7,799 nucleotides of DNA from an uncultured Saprospiraceae bacterium (GCA_938033975.1 CALHKJ010000343.1:1-7799), one strand, 5' to 3'. Counted from the stretch's first letter, positions 1 to 6,913 are shown. The notes: generated by a model not told the origin, from the letters alone. A program made the numbers and translations.

Positions 1-73
1 CCTGATGAATCAAATTTCCATCTAAAATCCTTCTTCCAATATATTTACTGACAACATTTTTACCTTTGCTCAT
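1..73 (-). CDS. Possible 5' end of a leftward gene, cut by window edge
   Basis: An ATG on the minus strand at 73-71 opens a frame that stays open to the window edge (24 codons, beginning MSKGKNVVSKYIGRR and rich in basic residues). I do not recognise the product, and 24 residues are too few to assign a family. If real, its start codon is only 7 bp from the ATG of the divergent WbqC-family gene, so the two 5' regions would overlap. No obvious Shine-Dalgarno precedes it, and the frame also stays open upstream of the ATG, so the start is uncertain. An alternative reading of the same bases is a plus-strand C-terminus of 16 residues ending in TGA at 49-51. I slightly prefer the minus-strand reading, but either could be chance. 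Confidence 0.3.
   Translation of the reverse strand, partial: MSKGKNVVSKYIGRRILDGNLIHQ
61..68 (+). promoter_or_regulatory. Candidate -7 promoter element (TACCTTTG) before the WbqC-family gene
   Basis: TACCTTTG matches the Bacteroidota -7 consensus TAnnTTTG exactly and lies 12 bp before the ATG at 81, which would give a very short leader of about 5-10 nt. I see no convincing TTTG -33 element at the right distance. The box also lies inside the first codons of the possible leftward gene, so it may simply be coding sequence. Confidence 0.25.
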
Positions 74-80
74 AATTAGA

Positions 81-731
81 ATGATAAAAGAAAGAAAAAT
101 AATTGATATAATACTGCCCTGTCACTTTTTTGGAAGCGTAAATACCTATGCATTTTATTTTATTGGAAATATAAAATGGGAGGCGCATGAAAATTTTCAA
201 AAGAGATCAATGAGAAATCGTTGTTCTTTCAAAACCGCAGTTGGGGAAAAACAATTTAGTGTCCCTTTGAAGGCAGGCAAAAACCAACAATTACCTATTC
301 GAGATGTAAAAATCTCTTATTCCGAAAATTGGGTAAAAAACTTCGCGCATTATCTAATCACCAACTACTCTGCTTCGCCCTACCTAGATTACTACATAGC
401 AGGCTTTATTCAAATTTTATCAAAAAAACATGATCATCTATGGGATCTGAATTGGGAACTAAACCAGCTAATAATTGATTTATTAGATATAGATATTTCA
501 ATCGAGAAAACTGATGATTGGATAAGGTCTTATGGAGAAAGTGCAATAGACTTACGCTACAATTCAATGACAATTGATCATAATTATCAATATCCACAGC
601 TTTTTAAAGAGAAAGGAATTGATTTCATTGACAATCTCTCCATCTTAGATCTTCTCTTTTGTTGTGGCCCAGAAGCCCAAATTCATCTCCAAAATATTGC
701 TGATCAAATTATGGATAAAAATTATATGTAA
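81..731 (+). CDS. WbqC-family protein
   Basis: This 216-residue cytoplasmic protein has no signal peptide or membrane segment. Family landmarks appear in order: an N-terminal LPCHFFGSVNTYAF segment (residues 12-25), a RNRCSF segment followed by the strand KQFSVPL (45-63), the PIRDVKISYSENWVKNF block (72-88), NYSASPYLDYY (95-105), and the C-terminal signature YPQLF...NLSILDLLFCCGPE (171-198). The family is named after a protein encoded in O-antigen clusters and is common in Bacteroidota. Its reaction is not established to my knowledge, and a role in making a surface-glycan sugar is an inference from family context. The frame also opens at a TTG at 66. I chose the ATG at 81 because the conserved segment begins soon after it and the length fits the family (roughly 200-235 residues). 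It is followed by an 83-bp gap and a gene with its own promoter candidate, so it may be monocistronic. Confidence 0.85.
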   Translation: MIKERKIIDIILPCHFFGSVNTYAFYFIGNIKWEAHENFQKRSMRNRCSFKTAVGEKQFSVPLKAGKNQQLPIRDVKISYSENWVKNFAHYLITNYSASPYLDYYIAGFIQILSKKHDHLWDLNWELNQLIIDLLDIDISIEKTDDWIRSYGESAIDLRYNSMTIDHNYQYPQLFKEKGIDFIDNLSILDLLFCCGPEAQIHLQNIADQIMDKNYM

Positions 732-814
732 TAAATCGGTAATTTTGTACACTTAAAGTAAATGTCTGATCAACAAATAATTATTTACGGAAGTGAAATA
801 ATAAAAAAAAGAAA
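732..814. other. Intergenic spacer, WbqC-family gene to dynamin-like gene
   Basis: This is an 83-bp AT-rich spacer. It carries one good -7 element (740-747) and ends in an A-rich tract (roughly 801-814) directly before the ATG, a common style of translation initiation region in Bacteroidota. I see no GC-rich hairpin followed by a T-run, so there is no clear terminator for the upstream gene. Confidence 0.6.
740..747 (+). promoter_or_regulatory. Candidate -7 promoter element (TAATTTTG) for the GTPase-nuclease operon
   Basis: TAATTTTG is an exact match to the Bacteroidota TAnnTTTG -7 element and lies in the intergenic spacer. It would place transcription start near 751, with a leader of about 64 nt before the ATG at 815. 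A clear TTTG -33 element is not visible at the expected spacing. The position, just after the upstream stop, is what makes it credible. Confidence 0.4.
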
Positions 815-2548
815 ATGAAGCATTTGATTGAGAATGATGAATCGAAACTCTTTAATGACCAATTAGCTAAGGCTGTTGATTCTCTTCACAATATTACAGT
901 CAAGATAAATCACCAAGAGCTAGAAAAAACTGTTTCGGATGTGCGGGATCGAATCAATGACCCATACATGTTTGTGATTGTAGGTGAAGTCAAAGCAGGC
1001 AAAAGTAGCTTCATTAACGCCTTACTTGACTCTAAGGAGGAGATTTGTAAAGTCGCTGCATCTCCTATGACCGACACAATTCAACAAATTACATACGGCC
1101 CAGAAGTCAAAATAGAAGACATTAATCCTTATCTAAAAAGAATCTATCAGCCGATTGAGATACTAAAAGAAATTGCAATTGTAGATACACCCGGCACAAA
1201 CACAATTGTTGATCATCACCAAGAAATTACAGAAAACTTCATTCCTACTTCCGATCTTATTGTTTTCGTATTTGAATCTAAAAACCCATATAGACAATCT
1301 TCATGGGAATTTTTTGATTTCATAAATGAGGACTGGCACAAAAAAATAATCTTTGTCCTTCAACAGAAAGACCTGATGGTTCCTGCAGATCTTGAAACGA
1401 ATATCAAGGGCGTCTATGACCAAGCAGTTAAAAAAGGAATTAAAGAACCAAAAGTATTTGCTGTATCTGCTAAGCAAGAACAAGAAGGTGATAAAGAAAT
1501 AAGCGGATTCATTCCGGTCCGAGACTATATCAAAGAGAATATAACTGGAAATCGTGCTCCATTTTTAAAGATTGAAAATAACGCGCAAACTGCTTTGATG
1601 ATTAATGACAAAATCTATAAAGGAGTATTGATCAGAAAGGAACAGTATGAAGCAGATTTAAGATTCAGAAGAGACATCAAAGAAACCTTGGATGAGCAAG
1701 AACTTAGAACTGAAAAACAAATTAAATCTTTGGTGGATAATCTTCTGTCAAGTTATGACAAAGTGACAACGGAAAAGGAAATGGAGCTCAAAGAAGGCTT
1801 AGGGATTTTTTCCTTAGTGAAACGATCTTTTAAATCAATGTTTGGTGGTGGCAATAATGCAAAACAATGGTTGGAAGGCATGTCAAATGAATTAGAAAAG
1901 GAATTTGACATGAAGTTGAAAGACAAACTTCAAGACGGCGTGGTGGATATCGCAGAAAGCATACAGGACATGGGTAAATTGGTTGATGCAAAAATTAAGA
2001 ATAGCCAGACAATCCTAAAAGATGACCATGAGATATTTGCAGACATAGCTGAAAGAAGGGCCAATGTATTAAGAGATCTACAACAAGCCTTTTCAGGATT
2101 TCTAAAAAAATCTGAAAACTTTTATGACCCTGAATTACTAGGTGAAGGCAAAAGCATTATGCCTAATATTGCAACTGGTGGAGCCATGGCCGTAGCTGGA
2201 TTATTGGTCACAGTTATACAAGGTGCTGTGTTTGATATCACTGGAGGAATTATAACCACATTAGGTCTTGTCTTTGCAGGAGTTACTGTTGGACTGAAGA
2301 GAAATAAAGTCGTTGCAGGATATAAAGAAGCCGTAAAAAAAGGACGTAGTCAGATCAAAGATGATATTACTGAAAAGCTAAAAAATTATACTGCAAAAAT
2401 CAAAGAAAGAATAGATCGCAACTTTTCTAACTTTGATAAATTATTGGATGAAGAAAAACAAACCATTGAATTTCTGGATTCTGAATTTGACAGAATTAAT
2501 AAAGAATTGGATGGTATAAATCAAGAGGTCCAGAAATATTTGGCTTAG
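815..2548 (+). CDS. Dynamin-like GTPase (bacterial dynamin family)
   Basis: This 577-residue large GTPase has an N-terminal G domain. The P-loop G1 is GEVKAGKS (residues 57-64), G2 is probably Thr86 or Thr88 in SPMTDT, G3 is DTPG (124-127), the G4 position reads QQKD (183-186), and a G5-like SAK lies at 218-220. After the G domain come long charged helices (about 255-440), then a hydrophobic glycine-rich stretch (about 451-494) like the membrane-inserting paddle of bacterial dynamins, and a final helical, coiled-coil-prone segment (about 502-577). This order (G domain, stalk helices, hydrophobic tip, return helix) fits a bacterial dynamin-like protein of nearly full length (typically about 550-700 residues). 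Such proteins bind and remodel the inner membrane, and some affect phage resistance or membrane repair. The role here is not established. G4 is non-canonical, since N/TKxD is expected. The gene ends 5 bp before the nuclease gene, so the two are probably co-transcribed. Confidence 0.9.
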   Translation: MKHLIENDESKLFNDQLAKAVDSLHNITVKINHQELEKTVSDVRDRINDPYMFVIVGEVKAGKSSFINALLDSKEEICKVAASPMTDTIQQITYGPEVKIEDINPYLKRIYQPIEILKEIAIVDTPGTNTIVDHHQEITENFIPTSDLIVFVFESKNPYRQSSWEFFDFINEDWHKKIIFVLQQKDLMVPADLETNIKGVYDQAVKKGIKEPKVFAVSAKQEQEGDKEISGFIPVRDYIKENITGNRAPFLKIENNAQTALMINDKIYKGVLIRKEQYEADLRFRRDIKETLDEQELRTEKQIKSLVDNLLSSYDKVTTEKEMELKEGLGIFSLVKRSFKSMFGGGNNAKQWLEGMSNELEKEFDMKLKDKLQDGVVDIAESIQDMGKLVDAKIKNSQTILKDDHEIFADIAERRANVLRDLQQAFSGFLKKSENFYDPELLGEGKSIMPNIATGGAMAVAGLLVTVIQGAVFDITGGIITTLGLVFAGVTVGLKRNKVVAGYKEAVKKGRSQIKDDITEKLKNYTAKIKERIDRNFSNFDKLLDEEKQTIEFLDSEFDRINKELDGINQEVQKYLA

Positions 2549-2553
2549 CACAA

Positions 2554-3948
2554 ATGGCAAAAAAGTATGCAATTATAGATATAGAAACTACCGGTGGTCT
2601 CGCAAAAAGAGACAAGATTACCGAGATTGCAATAGTTGTAAGTGATGGTAAGCAGATCATCGATCAATATGACACACTTGTCAATCCAGGCATAAGCATT
2701 CCTTATAACATAACAAGAATAACCGGCATCACCAATGACATGGTAGTCGATGCACCTAAATTTTATGAGGTTGCAAAAAAAGTGGTTGAGATGACTGAGG
2801 ACACGGTCTTTGTAGCACATAATGTCAGCTTTGATTATAGCTTTATTCAAAAGGCTTTTTCATCCCTAGGTTACAGCTTTTCCAAAAGAAGACTTTGCAC
2901 CGTAAGGATGAGTAGAAAAGCATTTCCTGGTTTAAAATCTTACAGCTTGGGAAATCTCATCAAACACTTTGATATCCCAGTTAAAGATAGACATAGAGCC
3001 TTGGAAGACGCTGTAGCTACAACTAAGATTTTTCATAGGATCTTGGAACAAAAGCCAGCAGATATCAAGGAGAGGCAACTGATTGCAAAATCTGTTGCGC
3101 TTTCAAGATTACCTGAAGGCATTACCTTAGATTATATCAATAGCCTACCCACCGAAGCAGGTGTATATTACATGTCAGATGAATCCAATGAGATTGTATA
3201 CATTGGTAAGAGTATTAATATTCAGAAAAGGATCAAGCAACACTTTTCAAAAGTGGACTCTAAGACAGATAAAATGATCCAAAGAGTACGATCGATTCAC
3301 TACGAATTGACAGGAAGTGAATTAGCTGCGCTCATCAAAGAAGCAGTTGAAATAAAGCAGTTAAAACCAGAAATCAACAAAGCACTAAGAAGGTCTGACT
3401 ATCCTTATGGAGTTTATATAGTAGAATCGGAGGACAGCTACCACAAATTCAAATCAGCCAAGATCACTTCTGCAATTGAGAATAGCTACGAGATTATTAG
3501 CAGAAATAGTTCTGCAAGATCTGCAAAGTCCTTTATCAAAAGGTACACAGATGCATTCGGATTGTGCAAACAAATAAATGGTGTTGAAAAAGATACAGGT
3601 GGAGCTTGCTTTGATTACACACTTCAAAAATGCCTAGGTGCCTGCATCCAATTAGAGGCGCCAGAATCTTACAACGAAAGAGTCTACGAAGCTGCAGAAA
3701 TGACCAACGTTTTTCTTGAGCCAAATTTTATTATTGTCGATCATGGAAGAAGTGAGGATGAAAAGGCTGTCTTCCTGATTGAAGAAGGAGTCTTTCAAGG
3801 CTATGGATATATTTCCTCCGAAGATGTATTCCATGGAATAGAAGAAATAAAAGAAGCCATTCAGTTCATCAAAACAGATAAACAAATTACTTCCATTGTG
3901 AGAAATCAATTAAGCACAAATCCCAATCTAAATATTATAAAGTTTTAA
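2554..3948 (+). CDS. DnaQ-type DEDDh exonuclease fused to UvrC/Cho-type GIY-YIG nuclease
   Basis: This 464-residue cytoplasmic protein combines two nuclease domains. Residues 5-165 form a DEDDh 3'-5' exonuclease like DnaQ: Asp9 and Glu11 in IIDIETTG, Asp94 in AHNVSFD, and His147 with Asp152 in HRALED. Residues about 198-280 form a GIY-YIG domain of UvrC/Cho type: GVYYM (203-207), YIGKS (216-220), Arg226, the probable metal-binding Glu263, and a closing PEIN (272-275). A cysteine module follows (Cys338, Cys352, Cys360, Cys364), matching the spacing style of UvrC and Cho, where UvrC is known to hold an Fe-S cluster. The UvrB-binding, RNase H-like and HhH parts of true UvrC are absent, so it resembles E. 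coli Cho fused to an exonuclease, an architecture also known in actinobacteria. All catalytic residues I looked for are present. A role in nucleotide-excision-type DNA incision is inferred. It starts 5 bp after the dynamin-like gene, and its stop overlaps that of the convergent gene. Confidence 0.9.
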   Translation: MAKKYAIIDIETTGGLAKRDKITEIAIVVSDGKQIIDQYDTLVNPGISIPYNITRITGITNDMVVDAPKFYEVAKKVVEMTEDTVFVAHNVSFDYSFIQKAFSSLGYSFSKRRLCTVRMSRKAFPGLKSYSLGNLIKHFDIPVKDRHRALEDAVATTKIFHRILEQKPADIKERQLIAKSVALSRLPEGITLDYINSLPTEAGVYYMSDESNEIVYIGKSINIQKRIKQHFSKVDSKTDKMIQRVRSIHYELTGSELAALIKEAVEIKQLKPEINKALRRSDYPYGVYIVESEDSYHKFKSAKITSAIENSYEIISRNSSARSAKSFIKRYTDAFGLCKQINGVEKDTGGACFDYTLQKCLGACIQLEAPESYNERVYEAAEMTNVFLEPNFIIVDHGRSEDEKAVFLIEEGVFQGYGYISSEDVFHGIEEIKEAIQFIKTDKQITSIVRNQLSTNPNLNIIKF

Positions 3949-6656
3949 TTGAAGTTTTGAATCAATAGAAGCAGTGTTAGAATGGACATGGCTTGTCCTA
4001 CGGAATCACCTAAGACTTCTGTCCAATTGACTTTTTCTTTTGATTCTTGTTCAGTTTGTTCTGTTGTTTTAAATGTTACAGAAATTACTGACCCCTCATT
4101 TACTTCAGGATAGCGATTAAATATTCCAAAATTTTTGATTCGCTTTACTTCTCCATTTGGATGCTTCACCACGAGAGATCTTTTGTTTGCATTATCATTA
4201 AAACCACCAGCATATTCATTGATGTAAAAGAGTGCATTCTTTCCGTCATGATAAGGCACATGAATCTGATTGCCTTGATTTATTGACTCACTTGAAAGGA
4301 CTTCCCATACATTGGTAGCGCCCGCAATAGTAACAAATTGACGTTGTTTAGGAATTGTGATAGTATCTCCTCCCCTTACGATGAAATCAAACTTTGAATT
4401 AGGGTTTTCAAAAATATCATTCAACTTAACAACAATCGCTCCGTATTCATCTTCTGCTCGTTGCAATGAAGCTCCTTCTGGAAATGCTTCGTTTGTGAGT
4501 CCTCCTGCACGCTTTATGATGCTACTTATCTTTTCATTTTCCCCAATAATAGCATAAGCACCTGGAGACTTAACCTCACCTTTAAGTATAATTGATTCTT
4601 GCAACTCAAATTCTGGAACAAACCTAACTGCGACCTTATCGAATGGTGATAATTGGTAACCATCATCAAAGCCTATAGGTTTATAGCTATCTCTATCTAA
4701 TTCTAGTTTTGCAATAACTACATTAGTTGGTTCATTATCTTTGATTACAACCCTAGAGACCTCAACATTATTTGTTGCTGCGCTCAGTTTAAACCCTTGA
4801 GCAAGTACAATCAGATCCTCTATATTCATATCCTTTCCATATTGGAAAGTTCCAGGATTATTCACTGCACCGTAAATCGAAACAACAGACTCTTCTATGA
4901 AGGTATTATTGCTATAAATGTAGATACTATCAAAAGGATTCAATTCAATATTTTGTTCATTAAGAGGGTTATCAATGATTGATTGAATGTCTGTAACGGT
5001 AACGTATTCTATTACCTTTGGATTCAAGGGGTCTTTTCGATATACGGTACCATAACTTGAAGCATCCCTTCGCAGTCCACCGGCAAGTATCACTGCTTCT
5101 CTCAATTTTACTTTATTTGAAACATCATAAGGAAACTCATCAGGAAATCTCACTGCGCCATCAATTTGAATAACTGACTCATCCGTAAATCTCTCTTTGG
5201 CCCAGACGGTAATGATATCCTCATTTCGTAAATCAAGATTGAAATTGCTGTTTTGGTTTTCCAAAATTTCATTGATATTAATCTCTTCAAATTCGAAACT
5301 TCCATCAACATTTTTTCTCTTAATAAAGGCTATATCAGTTCTGGATTCGGCTTTAAGTCCTGCAAGATTAATAACATCAAAAACTTTCATATTGGAAGTA
5401 CGTTCAAACAGTCCTGGGTTTTTTACTTCACCTTGTACTTCTACATAATTACCAGCTGATGCAGAAATGGTATCTATGCTGATCACATCTCCATTTCTCA
5501 GGCTAAAATTTGAATTTGTATTTCTCAATTGCCTTAAATCAACATCCGTTTGAATCATTTGATCATTATCAAATCGTTGTATCCTAATTGTTTTAAGTAA
5601 GGCATTAAACTTTTCACCGCCTGCATATTCAACCAATTCTATGATTCCTTCATTCTCAAGCAATTCGTATTTCATTGGTCTCCTGATGGCTCCTTGTATT
5701 TCGACAACTTTACTTGCTACTGGGATTAGAATGATATCATTATCATTGATAAAAAGCTCATTTGAATAGTTTGGATCATTCATGTACTTGTAAATATCCA
5801 TTTGGATTACTTTCCCATTTGCCTTTGATAACATTATGTTTCTTACTGAACCTAGATTTGTAGGCCCTTGGGATTCTGCCAGAGCATTAAAAGCATTATT
5901 AATCGCAGGTATGGTAATTGAACCAGGCTTAAAAACTTCTCCTCTTATACTCACAGATACAGTTCTTGATTGACTAAGAGTAACATCCATTTCCCCATCT
6001 GAAAAACGATAATATTCCGAAAGCACAGATTGCAATTTTCGCCTAGCTTGACTTAATGACAAGCCTTTCAAAAATACTCTTTTTGATCCTCCTAAAATTG
6101 CAACATAACCATCTTCGCTAATTGTATATTGCTTATCCAATTTTGAACTTCCCCATATCGAGACAGAAATGACATCACCGCTTCCCAAAACGTATGACTC
6201 AGGTGCATCAAGATTAACGTCATCCATATAGGTCCTAATCAGATTTTTACGAAACAGTTCTTGTCCATAAATTTCTGGCTCTGGCAATTCTTCATCATCC
6301 TCTTCATTCATCTCCTCTTCATCAAATAGAACCTTTATTGTGTCTATTTCCATTTCAGGATCTTTCAACTCTTCTTCCTCTGTATCCTCCTCCGTTTTAC
6401 TTGGGTTGTTGAGATTCCTTTCAGCCTCAAGAATCACTTCTCTTATAATCTGAATTTCTTCCGGAGTTACGTCTTCAAGTGAAGTAATATCAATTCCACG
6501 TTCAATCAACGCCGCTTCAACAACTTCACGATCTAATCCTCTCTTTTCGAGTTCTGCAACAACTTCTTTCTCTGTAAGGATGGGTGACTGAGCCAAAACT
6601 TGGCCTTGAAATGCAAAAAGCATAATTACTACCAGGGATAGGTATCTTAGTTTCAT
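3945..6656 (-). CDS. Multi-SLBB polysaccharide export protein (Wza-like)
   Basis: This is a 903-residue exported protein. Residues 1-22 are a type I signal peptide (basic MKLR, hydrophobic core, VLA before Gln23). No lipobox cysteine is present, unlike E. coli Wza. A helical segment (about 27-82) and a strongly acidic linker (about 88-128) precede the Poly_export domain (about 151-235, YVLGSGDVISVSIWG). Repeats of SLBB type begin near residues 235, 318, 404, 495, 592 and 688, each with a G-x-V/I-x-x-P-type turn such as GEVFKPG, GEVKNPG, GAVNNPG or GEVKSPG. A seventh, degenerate one starts near 774. The C-terminus is a hydrophobic or amphipathic helix (about 884-901), possibly comparable to the Wza helix that spans the outer membrane. 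The expected role is a periplasmic/outer-membrane conduit for capsule or exopolysaccharide. No Wzc-like kinase or glycosyltransferase gene is visible nearby, so the exported polymer is unknown. The start is supported by the signal peptide. Confidence 0.9.
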   Translation of the reverse strand: MKLRYLSLVVIMLFAFQGQVLAQSPILTEKEVVAELEKRGLDREVVEAALIERGIDITSLEDVTPEEIQIIREVILEAERNLNNPSKTEEDTEEEELKDPEMEIDTIKVLFDEEEMNEEDDEELPEPEIYGQELFRKNLIRTYMDDVNLDAPESYVLGSGDVISVSIWGSSKLDKQYTISEDGYVAILGGSKRVFLKGLSLSQARRKLQSVLSEYYRFSDGEMDVTLSQSRTVSVSIRGEVFKPGSITIPAINNAFNALAESQGPTNLGSVRNIMLSKANGKVIQMDIYKYMNDPNYSNELFINDNDIILIPVASKVVEIQGAIRRPMKYELLENEGIIELVEYAGGEKFNALLKTIRIQRFDNDQMIQTDVDLRQLRNTNSNFSLRNGDVISIDTISASAGNYVEVQGEVKNPGLFERTSNMKVFDVINLAGLKAESRTDIAFIKRKNVDGSFEFEEININEILENQNSNFNLDLRNEDIITVWAKERFTDESVIQIDGAVRFPDEFPYDVSNKVKLREAVILAGGLRRDASSYGTVYRKDPLNPKVIEYVTVTDIQSIIDNPLNEQNIELNPFDSIYIYSNNTFIEESVVSIYGAVNNPGTFQYGKDMNIEDLIVLAQGFKLSAATNNVEVSRVVIKDNEPTNVVIAKLELDRDSYKPIGFDDGYQLSPFDKVAVRFVPEFELQESIILKGEVKSPGAYAIIGENEKISSIIKRAGGLTNEAFPEGASLQRAEDEYGAIVVKLNDIFENPNSKFDFIVRGGDTITIPKQRQFVTIAGATNVWEVLSSESINQGNQIHVPYHDGKNALFYINEYAGGFNDNANKRSLVVKHPNGEVKRIKNFGIFNRYPEVNEGSVISVTFKTTEQTEQESKEKVNWTEVLGDSVGQAMSILTLLLLIQNFN

Positions 6657-6713
6657 CTTATTTCGAATTGTAGTTTAATATTATAAAAAATGAATTTTAT
6701 AAATATCTAGAGT

Positions 6714-6721
6714 CAAAGATA
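6714..6721 (-). promoter_or_regulatory. Candidate -7 promoter element (TATCTTTG) for the SLBB gene
   Basis: Read on the minus strand, the bases are TATCTTTG, an exact TAnnTTTG match. Transcription would start near 6710, leaving a leader of about 54 nt before the ATG at 6656. The -33 region is AT-rich without a clear TTTG. The spacer between -7 and -33 is occupied by the inverted repeat at 6721-6736. Confidence 0.4.
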
Positions 6722-6736
6722 ATACATATTTGTATT
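6721..6736. repeat. Perfect inverted repeat AATACA-N4-TGTATT, possible operator
   Basis: Two perfect 6-bp arms flank TATT. The repeat touches the -7 element of the leftward promoter candidate and fills its upstream spacer, where a bound repressor would block RNA polymerase. In DNA this AT-rich, a 6+6 palindrome can arise by chance, so the operator reading rests mainly on position. Confidence 0.3.
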
Positions 6737-6830
6737 TATTTAATATAAAAAATAGTTATTCACAATTTTTCGTATCACATCGTCAATTCTGAGTAGGAAA
6801 TAGGCTCTAAAAGAGGAATTAATGCATCAC

Positions 6831-6871
6831 ATAAGCCAATCATAATTTACTTAACAAAGTAATAGGCTTAT
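6831..6871. repeat. Interrupted stem-loop (7-bp outer and 6-bp inner stems)
   Basis: Outer arms ATAAGCC (6831-6837) and GGCTTAT (6865-6871) enclose a perfect inner hairpin of TTACTT (6847-6852), loop AACA, and AAGTAA (6857-6862). The left internal loop is 9 nt and the right is 2 nt. No T-run follows on the plus strand, so it does not look like a rho-independent terminator. It lies about 20 bp before the rightward -7 element, where it could act as a regulator-binding site. Confidence 0.35.
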
Positions 6872-6891
6872 CTATTATGTTTAGTTAGCCT

Positions 6892-6899
6892 TATTTTTG
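6892..6899 (+). promoter_or_regulatory. Candidate -7 promoter element (TATTTTTG), rightward
   Basis: TATTTTTG is an exact TAnnTTTG match, with predicted transcription start near 6903. That gives a leader of about 120 nt before the beta-barrel ATG at 7025, or about 11 nt before the small ORF at 6914. A weaker one-mismatch box (TTATTTTG, 7013-7020) sits almost on top of the beta-barrel start and would give a nearly leaderless mRNA. Confidence 0.35.
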
Positions 6900-6913
6900 G
6901 GAGAATCGTAATT

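Noticed and set aside
66..80. Upstream TTG start for the WbqC-family protein
   Set aside because: It adds only five residues (MLIIR) before the ATG at 81, and the conserved family sequence begins after that ATG.
2545..2850. Minus-strand open frame of about 100 codons opposite the start of the exonuclease domain
   Set aside because: It lies wholly antisense to the strongly supported DEDDh domain, has a cysteine- and tyrosine-rich composition typical of an antisense shadow, and shows no recognisable motif.
3652..3909. Minus-strand open frame of 85 codons opposite the C-terminus of the nuclease gene
   Set aside because: It is antisense to a conserved coding region and very rich in Phe and Ile, as expected from the complement of AT-rich coding DNA.
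5197..5459. Two overlapping plus-strand frames of 68-83 codons inside the SLBB gene
   Set aside because: Both are antisense to SLBB repeat coding sequence that matches its family, and neither has a promoter or a recognisable domain.
3945..6656. A complete capsule export locus around the SLBB gene
   Set aside because: No Wzc/Wzz, glycosyltransferase, Wzx or Wzy gene is present in the window. Only the SLBB protein, and less specifically WbqC, point to polysaccharide biology.
6805..6815. Small hairpin CTCT-AAA-AGAG
   Set aside because: The 4-bp arms are too short to support a terminator or an operator, and no T-run follows.
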